Source: Olsenella sp. SW781
GTDB lineage: Bacteria > Actinomycetota > Coriobacteriia > Coriobacteriales > Atopobiaceae
DNA length: 64,000 nucleotides
Direction: 5' to 3'
NCBI RefSeq assembly: GCF_012027725.1
Contig: NZ_SJOU01000008.1
Coordinates: 57,306-121,305 of the forward strand
The notes beneath the pieces were generated by a model, which saw only the letters and a list, made by a program, of their open reading frames with translations, was not told the DNA's origin and did no database searches. Positions 33,164 to 40,964 of this stretch are shown one piece after another. The translations under genes and the position numbers were made by a program. The first letter of the stretch is position 1, and each line of letters opens with the position of its first letter.

Positions 33164-34309
33164 CAAGTATTCCCTGAGGCTCCCCAAGGTCGTCTACGGG
33201 GGCGAGAACCCCACCGACGAGCTCGCGGAGGCGCTGCGCCGCGAGGGTGCCAAGAGCGTCGTCGTGTTCACGGACGCGTCCCTGCACAAGCTCGGCCTGG
33301 TGAACCCGGTACTCGAGGCCGTCGAGGCCGCAGGTGCCACCTACGAGATCGTCGACGACATCCCCGCCGAGCCCACCTACTCCCAGGTCCAGAACGTCGT
33401 AGACCAGGTGAAGGGCGCCTCCGCGGACGCCATCGTGGCCGTGGGCGGCGGCTCGGTCATGGACGCGGCCAAGCTCGCCGGCGTCTGCGCCACGGACGCC
33501 TACACCGTCCACGACCTTCTCGCCGACCCGTCCCGCGCTACCAAGCAGCTCACGACCTTCATGGTCCCCACTACGGCCGGCACCGGCGCCGAGGCCACGC
33601 CCAACGCCATCGTGGCCGTGCCCGAGGACGAGCTCAAGGTCGGTATCGTGAACGATGCGATGATCGCCGACTACGTGGTCCTGGACGCCCGCATGATCAA
33701 GAACCTCCCGCGCCCGATCGCGGCGTCCACGGGCATCGACGCCCTCTGCCACGCCATCGAGTGCTACACGTCCACGAAGGCCAACCCCTTCTCCGACGTC
33801 TTTGCCCTCGAGGCCTTCGACCTCATCATCAACAACATCGAGGCCTCCTGCGACGACCCGGAGGCCATGGACGCCAAGCGCGCCATGCAGATCGCGAGCT
33901 TCTACGCCGGCATCGCCATCACGGCCTCCGGCACCACGGCCGTCCACGCCCTGTCCTACCCGCTCGGCGGCAAGTATCACGTGGCGCACGGCGTCTCCAA
34001 CGCGATCCTGCTGAGCCCCGTCATGCACTTCAACGAGCCGGCAATTCGCGAGCGCCTCGCCGCCGCCTATGACCGCGCCATCCGCGGCGACGCAGCCACG
34101 GTCGAGGAGAAGTCCGCCGCCGTCATCGAGCGCATGGACCAAATCGTGAGCACCTCGACATCCCCAAGAAGCTCGACGAGCTTGGCGTGACCGACGCCAA
34201 CGTCGACCAGCTCGCCGCCGCTGGCATGACCGTCCAGCGCCTGCTCGTGAACAACATGCGCGAGGTCACGCTCGAGGACGCCAAGGCCATCTACGCGCAG
34301 GTCCTCTAG
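33156..34309 (+). pseudogene. Iron-containing alcohol dehydrogenase, frameshifted near its 3' end
   Basis: A group III alcohol dehydrogenase. GGGSVMDAAKLAG is the nucleotide motif, and PTTAGTGAEATPNAIV, DALCHAIECYTST and HGVSNAILLSP carry the metal-binding His residues. The first frame runs to 34190, but from about 34148 the expected C-terminus (EHLDIPKKLDELGV to AIYAQVL, stop 34307-34309) is in another frame. One missing G in GTG(G)AG explains it. The intact protein would be about 385 residues. It overlaps the kinase gene by 8 bp. Whether the deletion is real or a sequencing error cannot be told here. Confidence 0.85.
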
Positions 34310-34371
34310 GGGCCGAGAAAAACGTCAGGAAGGACCGGGTGCGCCCGGTAATGAGAAGAAAGGAAACGGAC

Positions 34372-35268
34372 ATGACTGAGCTCAAGGGCATCGTCGTCCC
34401 CATCGTCACCCCGATGAACGAGGATGAGTCCATCAACCTCGAGGAGCTGCGTCGCCAGGTCGACCGCCAGATCGAGGCCGGCATCCACGGCATCTTCCCG
34501 TTCGGCACCAACGGCGAGGGCTACATCCTCAACGGCGACGAGAAGAAGCTCGTCCTCGAGACCGTCATCGACCAGGTCGCCGGTCGCGTGCCCGTCTACG
34601 CCGGCACCGGCTGCATCTCCACCAAGGAGACCATCGAGCAGTGCAAGATGGCCGAGGCCGCGGGCGCCGACATCCTTTCCGTCATCACGCCGTCCTTCGC
34701 CAAGGCGAGCCAGCACGAGCTGATCGTCCACTACACCACCGTTGCCGAGGCCGTGCCCAACATGCCGATCGTCCTCTACAACATCCCGGCGCGTACCGGC
34801 AACGCCCTCGAGCCCGAGACCATCGTCGAGCTTGCCAAGATCGACAACATCGTGGGCGCCAAGGACTCCTCCGGCAACTGGGACAACCTCTCCGCCTACA
34901 TCGACCTCACCAAGGACATGGACTTCGGCGTGCTCTCCGGTAACGACGCCCTGATCCTCAAGGCGCTGCGCCGCGGTGCGAAGGGTGCCATCGCCGGCTG
35001 CGCAAACGTCTACCCCAAGAACATGGTGGGCATTTACGAGAACTGGGCCAAGGGCGACGACGAGGCCGCCGAGGCCTGCCAGGCGGCCGTGGCGCCGCTG
35101 CGCGACTGCTTCAAGTACGGCAACCCCAACACCGTGGTGAAGACCGCCGTCAACCTTCTTGGCTATCCCGTCGGCAAGTGCCGCGCGCCGTTCAACTATC
35201 TCTGCCCTGAGGGCGTCGAGGCGCTCAGCGCCGCGCTCGAGGCCGACAAGGCTAAGGGGATGTGCTAA
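34372..35268 (+). CDS. DapA/NanA-family lyase
   Basis: A 298-residue class I aldolase-family protein forming a Schiff base with a 2-keto acid. The phosphate/carboxylate loop is GTNGEGYILN near residue 45, the catalytic Tyr is in VLYNIPARTGNALE, and the Schiff-base Lys is in VGAKDSSGNWDN. The family includes dihydrodipicolinate synthase, sialic acid lyase and 2-keto-3-deoxy-sugar-acid aldolases; its location among sugar-acid genes favours the last type. ATG 34372 is chosen behind AAAGGAAAC. It is coupled to the next gene by TAATG. Confidence 0.85.
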   Translation: MTELKGIVVPIVTPMNEDESINLEELRRQVDRQIEAGIHGIFPFGTNGEGYILNGDEKKLVLETVIDQVAGRVPVYAGTGCISTKETIEQCKMAEAAGADILSVITPSFAKASQHELIVHYTTVAEAVPNMPIVLYNIPARTGNALEPETIVELAKIDNIVGAKDSSGNWDNLSAYIDLTKDMDFGVLSGNDALILKALRRGAKGAIAGCANVYPKNMVGIYENWAKGDDEAAEACQAAVAPLRDCFKYGNPNTVVKTAVNLLGYPVGKCRAPFNYLCPEGVEALSAALEADKAKGMC

Positions 35269-36335
35269 TGGCGGCCGAGCTCCCCATCGTCGCCATCACC
35301 ATGGGCGACCCGGCCGGCAACGGCCCGGAGATCACGGTGAAGGCGCTCTCCGACCCCGCCCTCTATGAGCGCTGCCGTCCCATCGTGGTCGGTGACGCAA
35401 AGATGATCGAGCAGGCCAAGGGCTTCGTGAACCATCCGGAGATCGAGGTAAACCCCGTCTCTGACGTCGCGGACGCCAAGTTCCAGGCGGGCACGATCGA
35501 CGTCTACCACCTCGACCTCATCGAGGACGTGGCCTCCTTCAAGCTGGGCGAGGTCTCCGCAGAGGGCGGCAACGCCGCCTTCCAGAGCGTCAAGCGCACG
35601 ATCGAGCTGGCCATGGAGGGCAAGGTCGACGCCACCGTCACCAACGCCCTCAACAAGGAGGCCATGAACCTGGCGCTCGCGCCGCAGGGCATGCACTTCG
35701 ACGGCCACACGGAGATCTACGCCACCTACACCGGCACCAAGCACTACGCGATGATGCTCGCCCACCACGACTTCCGCGTGGTGCACGTGTCCACGCACTG
35801 CTCGCTGCGCGAGGCGTGCGACCGCGTGAAGACCCCGCGCGTCCTCGAGGTCATCAGGCTGGGGTGGCAGGCGTGCCGCGACCTCGGCATCGAGAGCCCC
35901 AAGGTCGCCGTCGCGGGCCTCAACCCGCACTCGGGCGAGCACGGCCTCTTTGGCACCGAGGAGATCGACGAGATCATCCCCGCCATCGAGCTCGCTCGTG
36001 CGGAGGGCATCGACGCCGTGGGCCCCTGCCCGCCGGACAGCGTCTTCTCCGAGATGAACGGCGGCTGGTACGACATCGTCGTCTGCATGTACCACGACCA
36101 GGGACACATCCCCACCAAGACGCTCGGCTTCGTGTACGACCGCGAGGCGGGCTCCTGGAAGGCCGTCGAGGGCGTGAACGTCACGCTCGGCCTCCCCATC
36201 ATCAGGACGTCGGTCGATCACGGCACAGGCTTCGCGCTCGCCGGCAAGGGGACGTCCAACGAGCTCTCGCTCGTGAACGCCATTGACTACGCACTGCGCA
36301 TGGCGGCGGGGAGGGCCGCCAAGGCACAGGAGTAG
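35268..36335 (+). CDS. PdxA2-type 4-phospho-threonate/erythronate dehydrogenase
   Basis: A 355-residue member of the PdxA family. Metal and active-site segments include ITMGDPAGNGPEI near the start, HFDGHTEIYA, THCSLREACDRV, GLNPHSGEHGLFG and YHDQGHIPTKTLGF. PdxA2 proteins oxidatively decarboxylate 4-phospho-D-threonate or -erythronate to dihydroxyacetone phosphate, the step after the DUF1537 kinase. A biosynthetic PdxA role is unlikely given these neighbours. ATG 35268 overlaps the upstream stop (TAATG), behind AAGGGGA; a GTG six bases earlier is an alternative. Confidence 0.85.
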   Translation: MAAELPIVAITMGDPAGNGPEITVKALSDPALYERCRPIVVGDAKMIEQAKGFVNHPEIEVNPVSDVADAKFQAGTIDVYHLDLIEDVASFKLGEVSAEGGNAAFQSVKRTIELAMEGKVDATVTNALNKEAMNLALAPQGMHFDGHTEIYATYTGTKHYAMMLAHHDFRVVHVSTHCSLREACDRVKTPRVLEVIRLGWQACRDLGIESPKVAVAGLNPHSGEHGLFGTEEIDEIIPAIELARAEGIDAVGPCPPDSVFSEMNGGWYDIVVCMYHDQGHIPTKTLGFVYDREAGSWKAVEGVNVTLGLPIIRTSVDHGTGFALAGKGTSNELSLVNAIDYALRMAAGRAAKAQE

Positions 36336-36341
36336 GGGGGT

Positions 36342-36388
36342 GGGCTCTGCGAGGCCGAGGTTTGGCGACTGGAGGCCTCGCAGAGCCC
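36342..36388 (+). terminator. 15-bp hairpin after the PdxA2-type gene
   Basis: Arms 36342-36356 and 36374-36388 (GGGCTCTGCGAGGCC and complement) are perfectly paired with a 17-nt loop. There is no T-run, so it could be a processing or stabilising stem between the lyase/dehydrogenase part and the permease gene. Confidence 0.55.
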
Positions 36389-36479
36389 GATGAAAGCGGG
36401 GGTCCGTCATCCGGCGGACGACGGCCCTCGCAAGTGATTCTCGCACGTCTGTCTATTTTTGAAAGGAGTTGGGAGAATA

Positions 36480-37799
36480 ATGACACTTGCGATGATTCTC
36501 TCGCTTGTCGTTCTCGTCGCGATGATCGCGATGATTCTCTTCGACGTTCTGCCGTTCGGCATGCCGCCGATCGCGTGCTGCGTCCTCATCGTCATCTTTG
36601 GCTCGCTCTTCGGCAGCCAGATGACGGAGCTGCCCAAGGCATGGGACATCTCGTATGCGTTCGCGGGCTTCACCAACAACACCACGTGGATGCTCGCGTT
36701 CTTCATGGTCATTCTCGCCGCCATCCAGAAGACCCAGATGATCAACAAGGTCAAGGATGTCATGACCAAGCTCGTCGAGAAGGGCGGCTTCAAGAGCTAC
36801 GTCATGCTGCTCATCGTGGTCATGCTCGGCGCCTCCATCCTGGGCATGGGCTCCACCGCCTTCTACGTCCTGATCTTCTCGCTCGTGGTCACCATGCCCT
36901 ATAGCGATAAGCTTCCCAGCTCCAAGCTGGTTCTCCCGCTCGGCATCGCGTCCAACCACCCGCTCATCCCGATCAATGTCGCCCTGCAGTATGGCGTCGC
37001 CGTGTCCGTGCTTGCCGCCTCCGGCCTCCAGGAGGGCATCACCATGGTGCAGTTCGCCATCGTGACGTTCTTCCTGTCCGCGGGCTTCCTGGTCTGGGCC
37101 ATCATCGGCTACAAGTTCCTCCCGAGCCACCCCGTCGCCGAGCCCACCGTCGAGAACGCTGCCGCGCTCGCGGGCGAGGGCCCCGCTGCCATGGCCTCCT
37201 GGAAGGAGGTCGCCACGATTCTGGCCTTCGTCATCTCGATCGTTGCCATGATGTTCGTCGACACCCTCGGCCAGCTCTCCTACATCATCCCCGGTGCCGC
37301 CGCGATTTTCATGCTCCTCATCAAGGTGCTCGACTTCAACGAGTTCCGCGACAACCTCTTCAGCCCGATCATCCTCATGACCGCCGGCGTCATCCCCGTG
37401 GCAAACGCCCTCGCCGATTCCGGCCTCTCCACGCTCGTCGGCAACACTGTCGCCGGATTCATCGGCACCGGCATCCCGCCGTTCGTCCTTCTCGTCATCT
37501 TCACCGTGCTCTGCTCCACGTTCGCGTGCTTCACGGGCTCCCAGGTGGGCATCGTCATGATCTTCGCCCCGCTCGCCATCGCCGTGTGCCAGGGCCTCGG
37601 CTACAACCCCATGGCCGCCTGCGTTGCCGTCACGCTCTCCGGCTGGGCTGGCCACTACATGCCGATCGACGGCCTGCCCGCCATGGCCTACGGCATGGGC
37701 AAGTACACGATGGTCGAGTTCTGGAAGTTCACGATCCCGCAGTACATCGTCCGCATCCTCTTCCTGTGCGCTGGCGCGCTGATCGTCTTCCCGATGTAG
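36480..37799 (+). CDS. Ion-transporter-superfamily permease, probably organic acid uptake
   Basis: A 439-residue integral membrane protein with about ten to twelve hydrophobic segments. Two similar halves are suggested by SNHPLIPINVAL and the later CFTGSQVGIVMIFAPLAIAV, as in the SLC13/CitMHS/ArsB-type superfamily. Such carriers take up dicarboxylates and other small organic anions. In this locus a four-carbon sugar acid is the natural guess. ATG 36480 is chosen because GGGAG sits five bases upstream; a start seven codons earlier is possible. Confidence 0.65.
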   Translation: MTLAMILSLVVLVAMIAMILFDVLPFGMPPIACCVLIVIFGSLFGSQMTELPKAWDISYAFAGFTNNTTWMLAFFMVILAAIQKTQMINKVKDVMTKLVEKGGFKSYVMLLIVVMLGASILGMGSTAFYVLIFSLVVTMPYSDKLPSSKLVLPLGIASNHPLIPINVALQYGVAVSVLAASGLQEGITMVQFAIVTFFLSAGFLVWAIIGYKFLPSHPVAEPTVENAAALAGEGPAAMASWKEVATILAFVISIVAMMFVDTLGQLSYIIPGAAAIFMLLIKVLDFNEFRDNLFSPIILMTAGVIPVANALADSGLSTLVGNTVAGFIGTGIPPFVLLVIFTVLCSTFACFTGSQVGIVMIFAPLAIAVCQGLGYNPMAACVAVTLSGWAGHYMPIDGLPAMAYGMGKYTMVEFWKFTIPQYIVRILFLCAGALIVFPM

Positions 37800-37809
37800 C
37801 TTCTCCCCC

Positions 37810-37842
37810 GGCCCGCCCTGGCTCCCCACGGGGCGGGCCCTT
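37810..37842 (+). terminator. Hairpin after the permease gene
   Basis: GGCCCGCCC (37810-37818) pairs with GGGCGGGCC (37831-37839), followed by CTTC. It is 10 bp after the stop codon. Confidence 0.6.
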
Positions 37843-37872
37843 CTCGTCACATGAAAGAAGAGAGGAAGCAAG

Positions 37873-39033
37873 ATGGCAGTCAAGACCCTCCCCGGGCTCA
37901 CGCCCGACGGCCAGATCTACTTCGACCCTGAGATGAAGCTCACCGAGGCCATGCTCCCGCCCGGCCCCTGGGCGTCCGCCCACGGCCCCGGCCTCGTGGA
38001 GACGCCTGCCGGCACGCTCCTGTGCTGCTGGTTCGCGGGCACCTTCGAAGGGGATACGGACATCAACATCGTGGTGTCGCGCCTCGAAAAGGGCTCCGAC
38101 CAGTGGAGCAAGCCCATTTACGTCTCCTGTGACAACGAGTTCTCAAACCAGAACCCGTCGCTGTTCCTGGCGCCGTCCGGCGAGGTCTGGTGCATGTACA
38201 CCTCGCAGCGCGGCCGCGAGCCCGGCAAGGACAACATGCAGTACACCTCGGTCATCAAGCGTCAGGTCTCCACGGACGACGGCCTCACCTGGTCCGAGCC
38301 CGAGGTCGTCCTCCCCGAGGAGGGCACCTTCGCCCGCCAGGCGATTCAGGTCCTCTCCAACGGCCGCTGGATCTACGGCCTGTGGCTCTGCACGGACAGC
38401 GCGAGCGGCCTCGCCGGCGACCCGAGCGCCTTTGCGATCTCCGACGACCAGGGCGCCACGTGGCGTCGCGTGGACATGCCGGGCTCTGCCGGCCGCGTCC
38501 ACCCGAGCGTCGTCGAGCTCGAGGACGGCCACCTCGTCGCCTTCATGCGCAGCCGAGAGGCCGACTGGGTCTATCGCAGCGAGTCGCTCGACTACGGCGA
38601 CACCTGGAGCGTTCCCGAGCCCACGCCGCTGCCCAACAATAACTCCGGCATTGCCGCGACGAGGCTCGCGAGCGGCCGCGTGGCGGTTGCCTACAACCAC
38701 TCGAGCGCCCCGCAGGCATACGGCAAGAAGGGCGCCTGGCCCGGCCTCCGCTGCCCCGTCTCCATCGCCCTGTCCGAGGACGGGGGCAAGACCTTCCCGC
38801 TCATCCGTCACATCGAGCGCGGCCAGGGCTACGTGGGCGACGAGAACCGCTCCAACAACATGCAGTACGAGTACCCCTGCCTCATCCAGGCCGCGGACGG
38901 CATGCTGCACCTCGCGTACGCGTTCGAGACCCGTCGCGGCGTGAAGTGGGTGACGCTGCGCGAGGAGGACGTCATCGGCGAGAAGCGCGGTGCCGGCACC
39001 TATAACCCCACCTCGGGCGAGGGCTGCCGCTAG
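37873..39033 (+). CDS. BNR-repeat (sialidase-like) protein without signal peptide
   Basis: A 386-residue beta-propeller-type protein with four Asp-box motifs: STDDGLTW (about residue 133), ISDDQGATW (about 189), ESLDYGDTW and LSEDGGKTF. The pattern fits the BNR_2 group, which holds sialidases and many uncharacterised glycosidase-like or lyase-like proteins. No signal peptide or anchor is present, so it should be cytoplasmic, and I do not see the FRIP motif of classical GH33 sialidases. An active propeller on an imported glycoside is plausible; true sialidase activity is uncertain. The YhcH-like gene follows 46 bp later. Confidence 0.7.
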   Translation: MAVKTLPGLTPDGQIYFDPEMKLTEAMLPPGPWASAHGPGLVETPAGTLLCCWFAGTFEGDTDINIVVSRLEKGSDQWSKPIYVSCDNEFSNQNPSLFLAPSGEVWCMYTSQRGREPGKDNMQYTSVIKRQVSTDDGLTWSEPEVVLPEEGTFARQAIQVLSNGRWIYGLWLCTDSASGLAGDPSAFAISDDQGATWRRVDMPGSAGRVHPSVVELEDGHLVAFMRSREADWVYRSESLDYGDTWSVPEPTPLPNNNSGIAATRLASGRVAVAYNHSSAPQAYGKKGAWPGLRCPVSIALSEDGGKTFPLIRHIERGQGYVGDENRSNNMQYEYPCLIQAADGMLHLAYAFETRRGVKWVTLREEDVIGEKRGAGTYNPTSGEGCR

Positions 39034-39079
39034 TCGCGCAACCTTGACAGGCTTGTCAGAGAAACGAGAGGAGAACACC

Positions 39080-39568
39080 ATGATCTACGACGGACTGGGC
39101 GCCATCGGGCTCTATCGCGGGCTTTCCCGCGGCCTCGACGTGCTCATCGACTGGCTGGGTCAGAACGACCCCGCCGACCTGCCGCTCGGCATCACCCAGA
39201 TAGACGGCAACCGCGTCTACGCCAACGTCATGAACGCGAGCACCAAGTACGAGAAGGACGCCCGCTTCGAGACGCACCGCAAGTACATGGACGTCCAGAT
39301 CGACCTCGAGGGCGCCGAGTGCTTCAAGACCACCCCGGGCGCCACGGTGCCCGCCGGTGACTTCGACGAGGCCACGGACAAGGGCTACTGCCACGCGGCC
39401 GAGGGCAACGACGACCTCCTCGAGGGGTGCCTCGCCGGCGGGCGCTTCGTCGTCTTCATGATCGGCGAGCCGCACATGCCCAACCTCGTGACCCCGGGCG
39501 CGGAGCCCGGAGCAATCAAGAAGATATGCTTCAAGGTCGTGGGCGACCAGTTCTGGGATGAGGTCTAG
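39080..39568 (+). CDS. YhcH/YjgK/YiaL family protein (DUF386)
   Basis: A 162-residue small cupin-like protein. The segments TKYEKDARFETHRKYMDVQIDLEGAE and FMIGEPHMPNL show the family's His and Glu residues that bind metal. Members such as NanQ act as sugar anomerases and occur with sialic acid or pentose genes. Here it accompanies a BNR protein and a DapA-family lyase, so it may help ring opening of the sugar acid or sialic acid-like substrate. ATG 39080 follows GAGAGGAGAAC. Confidence 0.8.
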   Translation: MIYDGLGAIGLYRGLSRGLDVLIDWLGQNDPADLPLGITQIDGNRVYANVMNASTKYEKDARFETHRKYMDVQIDLEGAECFKTTPGATVPAGDFDEATDKGYCHAAEGNDDLLEGCLAGGRFVVFMIGEPHMPNLVTPGAEPGAIKKICFKVVGDQFWDEV

Positions 39569-39576
39569 CATGTGAC

Positions 39577-39610
39577 GGGGGACGGAGGGACCGCTACCGC
39601 TCCGTCCCCC
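39577..39610 (+). terminator. Hairpin after the YhcH-family gene
   Basis: GGGGGACGGA (39577-39586) pairs perfectly with TCCGTCCCCC (39601-39610), 8 bp after the stop. It marks the likely end of the sugar-acid operon before the MFS gene. Confidence 0.65.
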
Positions 39611-39636
39611 TGCCGTGCGCGAGGGGAGGTGAGGAG

Positions 39637-40824
39637 ATGCTGGTGACGCGCAACGGCGCGGTTCTTCTCGCCGCGACGTTCTGCTACCTGGCGAGCACGA
39701 TGCTCGCGAACCCGCTCGTGGCGGGCTTCGCCGGGACGCTCGGCGCCACCGCTGCGATGATGGGCGTGCTCACCGCGCTCATGAACGCGTGCTCGCTCGT
39801 CGTGCGCCCCGTCGCCGGCAACCTCTCCGACCGCCTCCCCAAGCGCCGCCTCGCCCTCGCGGGCGCTGCCCTCATGCTCGTGACCGCGCTCGGGCAGGCG
39901 CTGGCGCCGAGCACCGCCCTTCTCGCCGTCATGCGCCTCGCCAACGGGGCCGGCTACTCGCTCTGCTCCGTGTGCATGTCCACGTGGTTCGCCGAGACGC
40001 TCCCGCCCGCGCGGTTGGGGCAGGGGATGGGGATCTTCGGCCTCATGAACGCCCTCGGCATGGCCGTGGGGCCCGCGCTCGGGATCGCCGTCTCGGACGC
40101 GCTGGGCTACCGTCCCGCGCTCGGCCTCTCCGCCGCCTTCGCGGCGCTCTCGCTCGCAGGCGTTCTTCTCGTCCGTGACGGGGGAGCCACGCGGGGCGGG
40201 CGGGGCGCTCAGGGCGAGAAGGACGTGCGCCCCCGGCTCCGCCTGCTCGATCGTCGCGCCGTCCCGGCGGCCGTCGTGGTGGCGCTCTTCACGATCCCGT
40301 ACATGGCCACCCAGTCGTTCCTCGTGAGCTACGCGGAGGCCCGCGGGCTGGACGTCCCCACGGGCGCCTTCTTCACGGTCTACGCCGCCGCGCTCATGGC
40401 GCTGCGCGTCCTTCTCGGCCGCGCGTTCGACCGGGTGGGCTTCGTGCCCTTCGTGGTGGCGTCCGGCGCGTCGTCCGCGGCGTCGCTCGCCCTTCTCGCC
40501 ACCATGGACGGCCCGGCGGGGCTTTTGCTCGCGGCGCCGCTCATGGCCGGCGGCTACGGCGTCATGTGCTCGGTCTGCCAGTCAACGGCCGTGCGCGCGG
40601 TGGGGGCGGGGCGCGTGGGGCTTGCCAACAGCACGTACTACATGGGGTTCGACGTCGGCATGACGCTCGGCCCCGTGATCGGCGGGGCGCTCTTTGGGTC
40701 GGTCGACCTCGCATGGTTCTTCCCGGCGCTCACATTGACGGCGCCTGTGGCCGTCGTGGTCGCCGCACTATCCGCCGGCGCGGGACGCAACCGCCAGAGG
40801 AGTAAAAGGAACAGGGAAATGTAG
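39637..40824 (+). CDS. Major facilitator superfamily transporter
   Basis: A 395-residue protein with about twelve hydrophobic segments. The loop between helices 2 and 3 reads VAGNLSDRLPKRRLAL, the MFS motif A. GGYGVMCSVCQSTAVRAV lies in the second half. The family exports drugs or imports sugars and acids; the substrate cannot be set from sequence. It lies after a hairpin that follows the YhcH gene and has its own GGAGGTGAGGAG ribosome site, so it may be a separate unit. Confidence 0.82.
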   Translation: MLVTRNGAVLLAATFCYLASTMLANPLVAGFAGTLGATAAMMGVLTALMNACSLVVRPVAGNLSDRLPKRRLALAGAALMLVTALGQALAPSTALLAVMRLANGAGYSLCSVCMSTWFAETLPPARLGQGMGIFGLMNALGMAVGPALGIAVSDALGYRPALGLSAAFAALSLAGVLLVRDGGATRGGRGAQGEKDVRPRLRLLDRRAVPAAVVVALFTIPYMATQSFLVSYAEARGLDVPTGAFFTVYAAALMALRVLLGRAFDRVGFVPFVVASGASSAASLALLATMDGPAGLLLAAPLMAGGYGVMCSVCQSTAVRAVGAGRVGLANSTYYMGFDVGMTLGPVIGGALFGSVDLAWFFPALTLTAPVAVVVAALSAGAGRNRQRSKRNREM

Positions 40825-40964
40825 GTCCGGCGTCGGGTAGAATAAGCCTCGTGTTTCTTGTCCATGCGTCCGGCATGGCAGCCTTGATGGGCCCTTGCCC
40901 CTTCCTGGGGAATTATGATCGGGCATCAATCTGCCGGGCGCCGAATTCCCAGGAGGGGAACTGA

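Noticed and set aside
31907..39568. Complete sialic acid catabolic operon
   Set aside because: A DapA-family lyase, BNR protein and YhcH are present, but nanE and nanK are not seen and the kinase and PdxA2 genes point to four-carbon acids.
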